Positions 1 through 6,885 of a DNA stretch of 7,926 nucleotides are shown here, piece by piece; the stretch's first letter is position 1, and every line of letters begins with the position of its first letter. Source of the DNA: Spirochaetia bacterium (GTDB taxonomy: Bacteria > Spirochaetota > Spirochaetia > PWKH01); NCBI GenBank assembly GCA_021736545.1, contig JAIPFS010000059.1, positions 1-7,926 of the forward strand, written 5' to 3'. A model generated the notes under the pieces. That model made no database searches and was not told the DNA's origin. It saw only the letters and a list, made by a program, of their open reading frames with translations. A program made the translations under genes and the position numbers.

Positions 1-551
1 GAATTGGAGCTTATGATGATGCTTACAAGTGGTTGAGTTATTTAGTTTCTGAAGAACCTGAAAATGCTAAATTTATTGCCCAGTATGCTGATTGTTATAA
101 TTCTTTTAACAAATTAAAAAGCGCAAAACTCTATTTCAGAGAAGCTTTTTTCCTTGGACCGGAAAAAGTAGATTTACATTTTATAGAATCGCAATCTATT
201 TCTCGAATTATTGAAAGAATTGTCAATTTTGGTTATTCTGATAACACAATTACTTATTGGATACCCGTTTTTGGCTACCTATTTGATTTTCTAAATATTA
301 AAAGGGAATTATCGGCTGTTGAATATGGAAAACTTTTACAGAGCATTCAGAATTTAGAAAATGAAATAGATCAAGACCAAAACAATAGAGAGATTTTTGA
401 ACCAATACTGTTAAATTCGTATCTAGTTCTTTTAGATTATTTATATATGAAGCAGCTGTCTTTTGAAAAAATTTCTGAAGCGGAGAATAAACTGTTTCAA
501 CTGAATGCTGACATTTACGAAATTTATGAAAAAAAGAAATTAAACATTTAG
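1..551 (+). CDS. TPR-repeat protein, C-terminal part (5' end outside window)
   Basis: The reading frame is open from base 3 at the left edge (first complete codons read I-G-A-Y-D-D-A-Y-K-W-L), so the TTG at 33 is not a real start and the gene begins upstream. About 182 residues are visible before TAG at 549–551. The first 60 residues look like tetratricopeptide helices: an A-Y-x-x-x-x-x-L-V-x-x-x-P-E-N helix end, then a helix pair with A-x-Y-A-D-C-Y and A-K-L-Y-F-R-E-A. The rest is predicted mostly helical, rich in Leu, Glu, Asn and Ile, and I recognise no domain in it. No signal peptide or membrane segment is visible, but the N-terminus is missing. TPR proteins usually act as protein-binding scaffolds; the partner cannot be read here. 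The gene lies 12 nt before greA on the same strand, so it is probably co-transcribed with it and may work with its helical part (inference). The TPR call is fairly safe for the first third; the function is unknown. Confidence 0.7.
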   Translation, partial: IGAYDDAYKWLSYLVSEEPENAKFIAQYADCYNSFNKLKSAKLYFREAFFLGPEKVDLHFIESQSISRIIERIVNFGYSDNTITYWIPVFGYLFDFLNIKRELSAVEYGKLLQSIQNLENEIDQDQNNREIFEPILLNSYLVLLDYLYMKQLSFEKISEAENKLFQLNADIYEIYEKKKLNI

Positions 552-556
552 GATGG
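550..556 (+). promoter_or_regulatory. ribosome binding site of greA, overlapping the upstream stop
   Basis: AGGATGG lies 7 nt before the ATG at 564. Its AGGA core shares bases with the TAG stop (549–551) of the preceding TPR gene. This arrangement fits translational coupling of the two genes and supports the ATG at 564 as the greA start. Confidence 0.6.
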
Positions 557-563
557 TAATATA

Positions 564-3245
564 ATGGAAAATGCGACAGAACGTTTGCTGGAGATGCTAA
601 ATGAAGAGAAGTGGACCAGAGCAACAATAAACAGTTATACAATTAATAATTTTGATGAATTGGATAAATTTGTTGAAGCTTGTCCAAAAGAAGAACTAAA
701 CGATTTAAAAGAAGAGTGTGATAATCATTTGGCCCATACAAAAAACAGCATCATTGCACTGTATATTTCCGGGATTGTATCTTTAAAAAAACGTATGATT
801 GATGATACGAACCTTATTCAGCTAATAAATATCTTTACAGATAATAGAAAATGGAAATTGGTAGAGTATCTCTGTAAGAAAATTCTTGAATTCGGAGAAA
901 ACAAATCTGCTTTACGACTGCTGGCAAGTTGTTATGAAAATAATGGTGAAGAGGAAAAAAAGTTTGAAGTCTGGGAACGACTTGTAAAAGTTGATTATGA
1001 TGAAAATGAGATCGTACGACAAATTGCGGAGAGGTACGATGAAAAAGGTAATGATGAAAAGGCAGTAATTTTTTATAAAAAAGCCCTGCATCGATTTATT
1101 ACATACAAAAACTTTTCTCAAATTAAGGAATTATGGGATATTCTTTTAGAGAAAGTTCCAGAGGAATATGAGTTTTTTGTTCAGCTAGAAAACAAAGTCA
1201 GCACTATACTTTCAGAGGATAGGGCAAATCAACTCTTACTTGATTTCTATTATGTTATAAAAGAACAGGGTAAGTGGGATAAATCTATAGAAATTCTTAA
1301 AAGGTATCTTCATAGAGAGCCCAAAGCCAATGAAATCAGAAATGAACTAATAAACTGTTATAGAGAGAAATACAGCAAACATAGTAAACTTGAATCCTAT
1401 ATATCTGAATCAAATCTTCTCCAGTCGTATCGAAATGTCGAAGATGCAATTTCTTTTTTTGAAAAACATATTGCTTTTGATACAGGAAACTTTGTGTACC
1501 ACAAAACTTGGGGTATTGGAAAAATACGTTCTATAAAGGGTGAACAGGTAATAATAGATTTTTCCAGAAAGCGTGGTCATGAAATGACTTTGAAAATGGC
1601 AGTTAATGCCCTTACGGTTCTGAAAAAATCGCATATCTGGGTTATCAAAAGTATTTGGCCGAAAGAAAAGCTTCATGGTAAAGTGAAAAATGATATTCCA
1701 TGGACTTTAAGAATTATTATAAGAAGTTATGACAATTCAGCAAGTATAAAGAATATTAAAAGCGAACTTGTTCCCTCTGTACTTTCAAAAAACGAATGGC
1801 TTGCATGGAATACAAATGCAAGAAAAATATTGAAAACAGATCCCATGTTCGGGAATAATCCTGAAAAAGCTGATGAATATGTTGTCCGGGAAACACCCAT
1901 TTCATATGAAGAAAAAACCTTAAATCTGTTCAAAGGTGAGAAGAATTTCTATCAGAAAGTTAAAATTCTCAGAGAATTCCTTACAAACAGTGAACCTGAT
2001 TCAACATATTTTGAAGAAATTTTTAATTATTTTTTCTCAATAGTGAACAGTTTTTCAACTTTAAATGATCAAGCGATATCAAGTTATCTTGTCTTAAAAA
2101 GATTGAAATCCCAATATGGGTTTCTCCCCCAGATTCCTGTTTTAGATATTATACAGAATTTTTCTTCTGAAAGTGAAATTATTTCAGTTTTCAGGAATAT
2201 TGATGACTCAGAGATTAAGCGTGATTTTTTAGTTGAAGTTAAGAGAAATCATGAAAACTGGCAGGAAGTGTTCAAGAAACTTCTACCGTATTATCAAACA
2301 ATGTTTATTATTGATGAACTTGAAGAAGATAAAGAGGGTAAAAATAAAATAAAGGAATTATTTGAAGATTCAATAAATACGTATCGAGAAAAACCTGAGT
2401 TATTTGTTTGGCTTGCAAAAAATTTCAGTGAAGCTGAATGGAGCAGTAAGGGCATACTGTATGAAAGAGTGATGATTCCTCTGCTTCATCTATTGGATAT
2501 CACCTTCAGAAATATTTCAAATAAAAAAGAGGTGAGTTTTAATAGAAAACTGAATAAAAATATTCAAACAATATTATTTGAAGATAAATTATTAGATACT
2601 TACATTAAATCGAGAGATGAAGATGCTGTATACAGGATTTACAGTCTAGTTAAAGATGTTGAAGAACTTGACCCTGCAAGAAAAATTGAACTGAAGCATA
2701 CAATCAAGAATTTATTTCCTTCCTTTAAGTTTCTAGGAGAAGATGACAAATCTGAAACAGTTTCAGGAGGACTTCTGGTAACTGAAAAATATTACTATAA
2801 AAGACAGAATGAACTTAAACATATTCTGGATGTAGAAATACCGGAAAATTCAAAAGAAATTGGTGTTGCTAGGGAATTGGGTGATTTAAAAGAAAATGCG
2901 GAGTATAAAGCAGGTAAGGAGCGACAGCAGCTTTTAAATATTAGTGTAGGTAAAATTCGGGATGAACTCGAAAAAGCTGTTATTTTTAATCCTAGAGATT
3001 TAGATAGTACAAAAATATCTTTTGGTACCTATGTAGAATTGATAAATCTTAATACAAATAAAAATGAAGAATACAGAATTTTCGGCCCCTTGGAATCAGA
3101 CCCTTCACGTAAAATCTTATCATATCTCTCCCCTTTTGGATCAAAATTGCTGAATCACACCGTTGGAGAAACTTTTTCTTTTACGATTAATGATAACAAC
3201 TTCTCTTACAGGGTGAAGAATATTGCAGCTGCTGATATACCTTAA
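564..3245 (+). CDS. greA: Giant GreA: transcript cleavage/elongation factor with long N-terminal extension
   Basis: This 893-residue protein carries a complete GreA at its C-terminus (about residues 738–893; E. coli GreA has 158). GreA enters the RNA polymerase secondary channel and stimulates cleavage of backtracked transcripts. The coiled-coil tip motif A-R-E-L-G-D-L-K-E-N-A-E-Y is intact, with the two acidic residues that help hold the catalytic metal at D774 and E777 (E. coli D41 and E44). The FKBP-like end follows (Y-R-I-F-G-P-L, then S-P-F-G-S-K-L-L). Ahead of it, residues 95–290 are TPR/HAT-like helices (e.g. A-L-R-L-L-A-S-C-Y, A-V-I-F-Y-K-K-A-L). Residues 307–353 form a small predicted beta module with H-K-T-W-G-I-G-K-I. 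Residues 354–735 are helical with no recognised domain. A similarly long GreA is known to me from Borrelia and Treponema, and chlamydial GreA is also extended, so this is probably a genuine lineage form and not an assembly fusion. It starts at ATG 564 behind AGGATGG, has no membrane segment, and ends just before a shared terminator. The role of the extension is unknown. Confidence 0.95.
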   Translation: MENATERLLEMLNEEKWTRATINSYTINNFDELDKFVEACPKEELNDLKEECDNHLAHTKNSIIALYISGIVSLKKRMIDDTNLIQLINIFTDNRKWKLVEYLCKKILEFGENKSALRLLASCYENNGEEEKKFEVWERLVKVDYDENEIVRQIAERYDEKGNDEKAVIFYKKALHRFITYKNFSQIKELWDILLEKVPEEYEFFVQLENKVSTILSEDRANQLLLDFYYVIKEQGKWDKSIEILKRYLHREPKANEIRNELINCYREKYSKHSKLESYISESNLLQSYRNVEDAISFFEKHIAFDTGNFVYHKTWGIGKIRSIKGEQVIIDFSRKRGHEMTLKMAVNALTVLKKSHIWVIKSIWPKEKLHGKVKNDIPWTLRIIIRSYDNSASIKNIKSELVPSVLSKNEWLAWNTNARKILKTDPMFGNNPEKADEYVVRETPISYEEKTLNLFKGEKNFYQKVKILREFLTNSEPDSTYFEEIFNYFFSIVNSFSTLNDQAISSYLVLKRLKSQYGFLPQIPVLDIIQNFSSESEIISVFRNIDDSEIKRDFLVEVKRNHENWQEVFKKLLPYYQTMFIIDELEEDKEGKNKIKELFEDSINTYREKPELFVWLAKNFSEAEWSSKGILYERVMIPLLHLLDITFRNISNKKEVSFNRKLNKNIQTILFEDKLLDTYIKSRDEDAVYRIYSLVKDVEELDPARKIELKHTIKNLFPSFKFLGEDDKSETVSGGLLVTEKYYYKRQNELKHILDVEIPENSKEIGVARELGDLKENAEYKAGKERQQLLNISVGKIRDELEKAVIFNPRDLDSTKISFGTYVELINLNTNKNEEYRIFGPLESDPSRKILSYLSPFGSKLLNHTVGETFSFTINDNNFSYRVKNIAAADIP

Positions 3246-3280
3246 TGAGGATAAGCAATAATAATTCTAGGTAAATAGTA

Positions 3281-3308
3281 AAAAAAGATCCCTTTGGGGA
3301 TCTTTTTT
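3281..3308. terminator. Bidirectional intrinsic terminator between greA and tgt
   Basis: A perfect 12-bp inverted repeat: AAAAAAGATCCC (3281–3292), loop TTTG (3293–3296), GGGATCTTTTTT (3297–3308). The GATCCC/GGGATC core gives the stable stem, and the outer six A/T pairs supply a U tract in the transcript of either strand. It lies 35 nt after the greA stop and 1 nt from the tgt stop, in the 64-nt gap between the two convergent blocks. It therefore probably ends both the TPR–greA and the pnp–dut–lptF–lptG–tgt transcripts. Confidence 0.92.
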
Positions 3309-3309
3309 G

Positions 3310-4443
3310 CTATTTTTGAGTATAAAGCTGAAGAAATTCTTTCTTAAAATCTAAAAAGTCGCCTTTTTCAATATGATAAATTATTTTATTCATAAGATCA
3401 TATAAAAATTTCAAGTTATGCTCAGTAGCCAGCATTGCACCAAGTATTTCTTTTGTTTTAAAGAGATGTCGTAAGTATCCCTTCGAATAAGTTGTACAGG
3501 CAGTGCAGCTGCAATTTTCGCTTATTGGAGATGTATCCATTGCATATTTAGCTTTTTTTATCTGTATTATTCCATTATTTGTAAATACTGAACCGTTCCT
3601 GGCTGTTCTTGTAGCAAAAACACAGTCAAAAATATCTATCCCTTGACTGACAGCTTCAAGAATATATTCCGGAGTTCCAATACCCATAACATATTTAGGT
3701 TTATCCTCAGGCATCAAATCAGATGTATATGACAGATATTCAATAAATTTATCAGTTGGTTCTCCAACTGAAAGCCCTCCAATTGCAAAACCAGGGAAAT
3801 CAAGAGCACAGATCTCTTCAACACTGCGTTTTCGCAAATCCTTAAAAAAATTACCTTGTACTATTCCAAAAAGTTTTCCATCAAAATCTGCATGCTGTGA
3901 ATTCCACTGCTGTAAAGAACGTGATGCCCAGTTAGTTGTCTTTTTTAAGGCCTCTTCCGCCTCTCTGTGTTGAATATCAGGAGAGGTGCAGACATCAAGA
4001 CACATTAAGATATCACTGCCAAAAATTCGCTGTATATCAACAACCTTTTCAGGGCTAAGCTCATGAAGTGAACCATCTATGTGAGACCGAAATGTAACCC
4101 CGTCATCTTTAATTTTCCTTAATTGAGCAAGGGAAAAAACTTGGAAGCCGCCGCTATCTGTAAGTATATTATGTTTCCAGGAAGTAAAATTATGCAAGCC
4201 CCCGAATTTTTTTATAACCTCTATGCCTGGTCTCAAGTACAGATGATAAGTATTCCCTAGAATCATTCTATACCCAATATCTTCTACGGTGCTATGATGC
4301 ATTGCTTTAACTGTTCCGTTTGTACCAACAGGCATGAATGCGGGAGTCTGCATGTCTCCATGCGGCAGCTTCAATTTTCCTAATCTTGCTTTAGTTTCTG
4401 TATCGGTAAGACTTACTGAAAAAATGTTATCTGTATGTGCCAT
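3310..4443 (-). CDS. tgt: Queuine/preQ1 tRNA-guanine transglycosylase
   Basis: Bacterial TGT swaps guanine 34 in GUN anticodons (Asp, Asn, His, Tyr tRNAs) for preQ1, the first tRNA-bound step of queuosine synthesis. With the ATG at 4443 the protein has 377 residues, the usual family length. Visible hallmarks are L-T-D-S-G-G-F-Q-V-F-S-L with catalytic D96, the substrate-pocket segment G-G-L-S-V-G-E (222–228), and I-F-D-C-V-F-A-T-R with nucleophile D273. The zinc site is C311-x-C313-x-x-C316 plus H342 (T-E-H-N-L). The core is therefore complete and should be active. A GTG 15 nt upstream is in frame and would give 382 residues, but no Shine-Dalgarno sequence precedes it, while purine-rich GAGAAGAGA precedes the ATG. 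It is the last gene of the operon, 24 nt after lptG, with a terminator just behind it. No preQ1 synthesis gene (queC/D/E/F) or preQ1 riboswitch is nearby, so its substrate source is not shown here. Confidence 0.98.
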   Translation of the reverse strand: MAHTDNIFSVSLTDTETKARLGKLKLPHGDMQTPAFMPVGTNGTVKAMHHSTVEDIGYRMILGNTYHLYLRPGIEVIKKFGGLHNFTSWKHNILTDSGGFQVFSLAQLRKIKDDGVTFRSHIDGSLHELSPEKVVDIQRIFGSDILMCLDVCTSPDIQHREAEEALKKTTNWASRSLQQWNSQHADFDGKLFGIVQGNFFKDLRKRSVEEICALDFPGFAIGGLSVGEPTDKFIEYLSYTSDLMPEDKPKYVMGIGTPEYILEAVSQGIDIFDCVFATRTARNGSVFTNNGIIQIKKAKYAMDTSPISENCSCTACTTYSKGYLRHLFKTKEILGAMLATEHNLKFLYDLMNKIIYHIEKGDFLDFKKEFLQLYTQK

Positions 4444-4447
4444 TTGT

Positions 4448-4456
4448 TCTCTTCTC
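4448..4456 (-). promoter_or_regulatory. Purine-rich ribosome binding site deciding the tgt start
   Basis: Read on the - strand, GAGAAGAGA ends 4 nt before the ATG at 4443. The alternative GTG at 4458 is preceded only by A/T sequence (ATTTTTAAA). The site is a weak Shine-Dalgarno match but favours the ATG, in line with TGT homologues, which do not need the extra five residues M-R-R-E-Q. Confidence 0.45.
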
Positions 4457-4467
4457 ACTTTAAAAAT

Positions 4468-5598
4468 TTAAGTTCTTGCATTTTTATACATTACCGAGCC
4501 AATTATAAAGAATAGTGTAAAAGGAAGCAATGATCCCAAAGAGGGGTGTATATATCCCTGCTTTGCAAGTGTTATTCCTATGAATTCGACCACATAGAAG
4601 ACGACTAGAATAGAAAGACTGTAAAAAATACTTAATAAAAGAATATTTTTTTTCATACGTGTTCCAATAGACAATGAAAGTAAAGAAACAATAATCGGCG
4701 TCAATGAAAAGAAAATTCTCTCATATAAATCTGTACTAGCAGAATAATATGTATCCCTATCAATATATCTAATTCTTTGTACATATGAAACAGCATTACT
4801 AAACTGCATATATTTTATAGAATCAGTAATTCTTAAGAAGTTTTCCGGAGCAAGAGTTAATTTTGTATTGATATATTCTTTTTTAAATTGCGAAGAAATC
4901 TCCCCTCTTTTTTCTACGTTCTCAATTGAATCTGGAGCTTGTACTCTATTTTTAATATTAAATACTATACTGTCCTTAAAAATCCATAATCCCCTTTTGT
5001 CATCATATAGTGCTTTTTTGGCATCAATTCTTTCTGAAACTTCGCCATTTTCAAAAATGATAATACTGAGGTTCGTTAATTCATCTGCAGAAGCATCATA
5101 GTATTCAGCAAAATACAAAATTGTGAAATCATTATTCCAAATGGCAAAATCGGAATTATTTAAACTTTTTTCCTCTTTTTCAGAAATATTTTTTAAAATA
5201 TTGTCATGAATTCTGTTTGAAGGAATGGTGATGAAATTATCAAATAAAAACGATGCTATACTTAGCAGCAATCCAATGATAATAACAACTGCAGTAAGGC
5301 GATAGAATGAGATTCCGGAATTTAGAATTGCAATAATTTCGTTATTCGCATATAAGTTTGCAAAGAGAAAACAAATTGAAAATAGTAATACTGCCGGTAA
5401 GGTTAAGGTAATTGAATACGGAATATAAGAAACAAACAGGTGTGCTATAGTGCCGAAGGGAACTTCATGTGAAATAAAAAGATCTATTTTACCGAAGATA
5501 TCAACAAGACTCACAATTATGGAAGCTGATGATAGTGTAAGAAGAAATAGAAATATAAATTGCTTAATGATATATACATCTAATCTTTTTAAAAACAT
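4468..5598 (-). CDS. lptG: LptG-like permease of the envelope lipid (LPS) export ABC transporter
   Basis: LptF and LptG (YjgP/YjgQ family) form the inner-membrane permease pair that, with the ATPase LptB2, extracts LPS from the membrane and hands it to LptC/LptA. This 376-residue protein has the family layout: three N-terminal membrane segments (about 13–34, 51–83, 101–121), a soluble periplasmic region of about 170 residues, and three C-terminal segments (about 295–312, 318–343, 350–370). LptG-like details are the R-L-D-x-Y-I-I-K-Q-F start, the coupling region N-N-E-I-I-A-I-L-N-S-G-I-S-F-Y-R (85–100), the beta-jellyroll segment I-W-N-N-D-F-T-I-L-Y-F, L-T-L-A-P-E-N-F, and S-L-G-S-L-L-P-F near the end. 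ATG 5598 has a weak purine-rich GAGAAAGAAA site. It follows lptF by 42 nt and precedes tgt by 24 nt. No lptB, lptC or lptA is in the window. The family call is strong; the exact lipid carried is uncertain, because some spirochaetes make no LPS. Confidence 0.9.
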   Translation of the reverse strand: MFLKRLDVYIIKQFIFLFLLTLSSASIIVSLVDIFGKIDLFISHEVPFGTIAHLFVSYIPYSITLTLPAVLLFSICFLFANLYANNEIIAILNSGISFYRLTAVVIIIGLLLSIASFLFDNFITIPSNRIHDNILKNISEKEEKSLNNSDFAIWNNDFTILYFAEYYDASADELTNLSIIIFENGEVSERIDAKKALYDDKRGLWIFKDSIVFNIKNRVQAPDSIENVEKRGEISSQFKKEYINTKLTLAPENFLRITDSIKYMQFSNAVSYVQRIRYIDRDTYYSASTDLYERIFFSLTPIIVSLLSLSIGTRMKKNILLLSIFYSLSILVVFYVVEFIGITLAKQGYIHPSLGSLLPFTLFFIIGSVMYKNART

Positions 5599-5634
5599 AG
5601 TTTCTTTCTCATAGACAATAAAAACCCGCCATTT

Positions 5635-5664
5635 ATTATACTATCTGTTCTTTAAAATTGAAAA
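5635..5664 (-). promoter_or_regulatory. Possible internal promoter before lptG
   Basis: On the - strand there is TTTTCA (5664–5659), an 18-nt spacer, and a perfect TATAAT (5640–5635), the last lying just past the lptF stop. Transcription would begin near 5628 and give lptG–tgt a leader of about 30 nt. The -35 matches consensus at only four of six positions, and such boxes arise by chance in AT-rich DNA, so this is a weak candidate. Confidence 0.25.
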
Positions 5665-6885
5665 TACAATCAAGCCGATAGTTCCAAGAAAGAAATTCGG
5701 CATAAACATTAATAAAAAAGGTGAAAAATTTATTTTTACCCCGTAAGTCTGTCCTAAAAACAGTAATACCCAATAAAGTGTCGACAGTAACACGCCGAAT
5801 CCGAAACCAATGAGTTTCCCATTCTGAAATTTGAAAGTAGCAATTGGAAAAGATAAAAAAACAAGAAACAAACAGCCTAAGGGAAGTGAAAGTTTTTTGA
5901 ATAATTCAATTTTATAGTATTTGAATGTTCTCGTTGAAAAATCCCTATTCTGTCTATCTAAAATCTCACTGTAAGAATTTTCAGCCGCTGCAATAGAACT
6001 GTTTAGAACTGAATGAAAAAGAGTATATTTTTCAAGAGCAATAGCGTTCTCATTTTCTATTTGATTCACTTGAATTGTTTTCTGCTTATCCTGTATCTCA
6101 CTGTATACATCAAGAAAGCTTTTTTCTGAAGGAGCTGTAGAAAGCATATTAAAGGATAATGTATCCATGAAAAAGAACAAATCCATGGAATCTGCTTGAA
6201 AAGCATCATAAGCCGCAGAACTGCTTTTACTCTGAATATATTGGACATCATACAATTCTAAGATAAATGAATTATCATCATCAGCTTTTTTCAATATTGC
6301 TTTCTCGGCATTTGTAATAGTACGGTTATCATAGCTCTCATTTAAATTTACTATTATGATGTCTAAAATGTCCTCGTCTTCAATTTGTTTGTTCACAATA
6401 AGTTTATCACCATATTTAGTACTTGTGAAAGAACCGAGTTCTAAAGCTGGAGATTTATACAATAATTCTTTATAGAGTTTTTTATATTCTATGGTACTGA
6501 GTGGAAGAAAAATATCATTAACTAAAAAAGAAAGCACTGAAAAGAGCAGCGCAATGCTTATAAGGGGTGTCAGTATTTTTCTGTATGAAATCCCTCCTGA
6601 ACGCATGGCTAGCAATTCCGAATCTGAAGACATTCTTCCCAAAGCCATAGAAGCGCCAGATAATGTAGCAAACGGGAAAGTAAAAGCTAATATTATAGGA
6701 ACAGAATATATAATAATGCGTAGCAAATCTTCAATTGAAACATTTTTTATAAGTATGTTCTTGGCAACAAGGAGAATTTGGTTAATAAAAAAAATGAAAA
6801 AGAAAAAAAGAAATGAAATAAGAAAAGATAAAAGAAATTCTTTAAGAATATATTTCTTAATTGTAAAATAATTTCCACTTATCAT
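5641..6885 (-). CDS. lptF: LptF-like permease of the envelope lipid (LPS) export ABC transporter
   Basis: A 414-residue YjgP/YjgQ-family protein, the likely partner of the adjacent LptG in the inner-membrane LPS extraction transporter. Membrane segments lie near 17–41 (very Phe-rich), 54–78, 104–125, 332–351, 357–379 and 387–411. The cytoplasmic coupling motif R-M-S-S-D-S-E-L-L-A-M-R-S-G-G-I-S-Y-R-K (84–103) is typical of the family. The periplasmic part (about 126–330) starts with a jellyroll-like beta region (e.g. Y-G-D-K-L-I-V-N-K) and ends with a helical, Gln/Glu/Asn-rich stretch (about 257–315) that looks coiled-coil. This makes it about 50 residues longer than E. coli LptF (366). The ATG shares one base with the dut stop (TAATG at 6887–6883), so translation is probably coupled; AGG in the dut end serves as the Shine-Dalgarno sequence. 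LptF versus LptG is assigned by resemblance of the N-terminus and periplasmic region, and by pairing with the more clearly LptG-like neighbour. Confidence 0.88.
   Translation of the reverse strand: MISGNYFTIKKYILKEFLLSFLISFLFFFFIFFINQILLVAKNILIKNVSIEDLLRIIIYSVPIILAFTFPFATLSGASMALGRMSSDSELLAMRSGGISYRKILTPLISIALLFSVLSFLVNDIFLPLSTIEYKKLYKELLYKSPALELGSFTSTKYGDKLIVNKQIEDEDILDIIIVNLNESYDNRTITNAEKAILKKADDDNSFILELYDVQYIQSKSSSAAYDAFQADSMDLFFFMDTLSFNMLSTAPSEKSFLDVYSEIQDKQKTIQVNQIENENAIALEKYTLFHSVLNSSIAAAENSYSEILDRQNRDFSTRTFKYYKIELFKKLSLPLGCLFLVFLSFPIATFKFQNGKLIGFGFGVLLSTLYWVLLFLGQTYGVKINFSPFLLMFMPNFFLGTIGLIVFSILKNR

Noticed and set aside
33..551. TTG at 33 as the start of a 172-residue protein
   Set aside because: The frame is open back to the window edge with TPR-like sequence before it, so the gene starts outside the window.
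298..642. 114-residue - strand ORF across the TPR/greA junction
   Set aside because: It is antisense to two well-supported coding regions and shows no recognisable domain.
1454..1460. T7 run in greA as a phase-variable tract
   Set aside because: Seven-base runs are common in DNA this AT-rich, and the gene is a core transcription factor unlikely to be switched.
4444..4458. GTG at 4458 as the tgt start
   Set aside because: It has no Shine-Dalgarno sequence and adds five residues not needed by the family; the ATG at 4443 has a purine-rich site.
4868..5101. 77-residue + strand ORF
   Set aside because: It is a shadow of the lptG periplasmic region on the other strand, with no independent support.
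5589..5612. Possible 7-codon leader peptide (M-R-K-K-L-C-F) overlapping the lptG start on the - strand
   Set aside because: There is no convincing ribosome binding site in front of it and no regulatory hairpin nearby; such short frames are expected by chance.
6491..6871. 126-residue + strand ORF rich in Lys and Arg
   Set aside because: It is antisense to the N-terminal part of lptF; its Lys-rich end only mirrors the Phe-rich membrane segment, and there is no convincing ribosome binding site.
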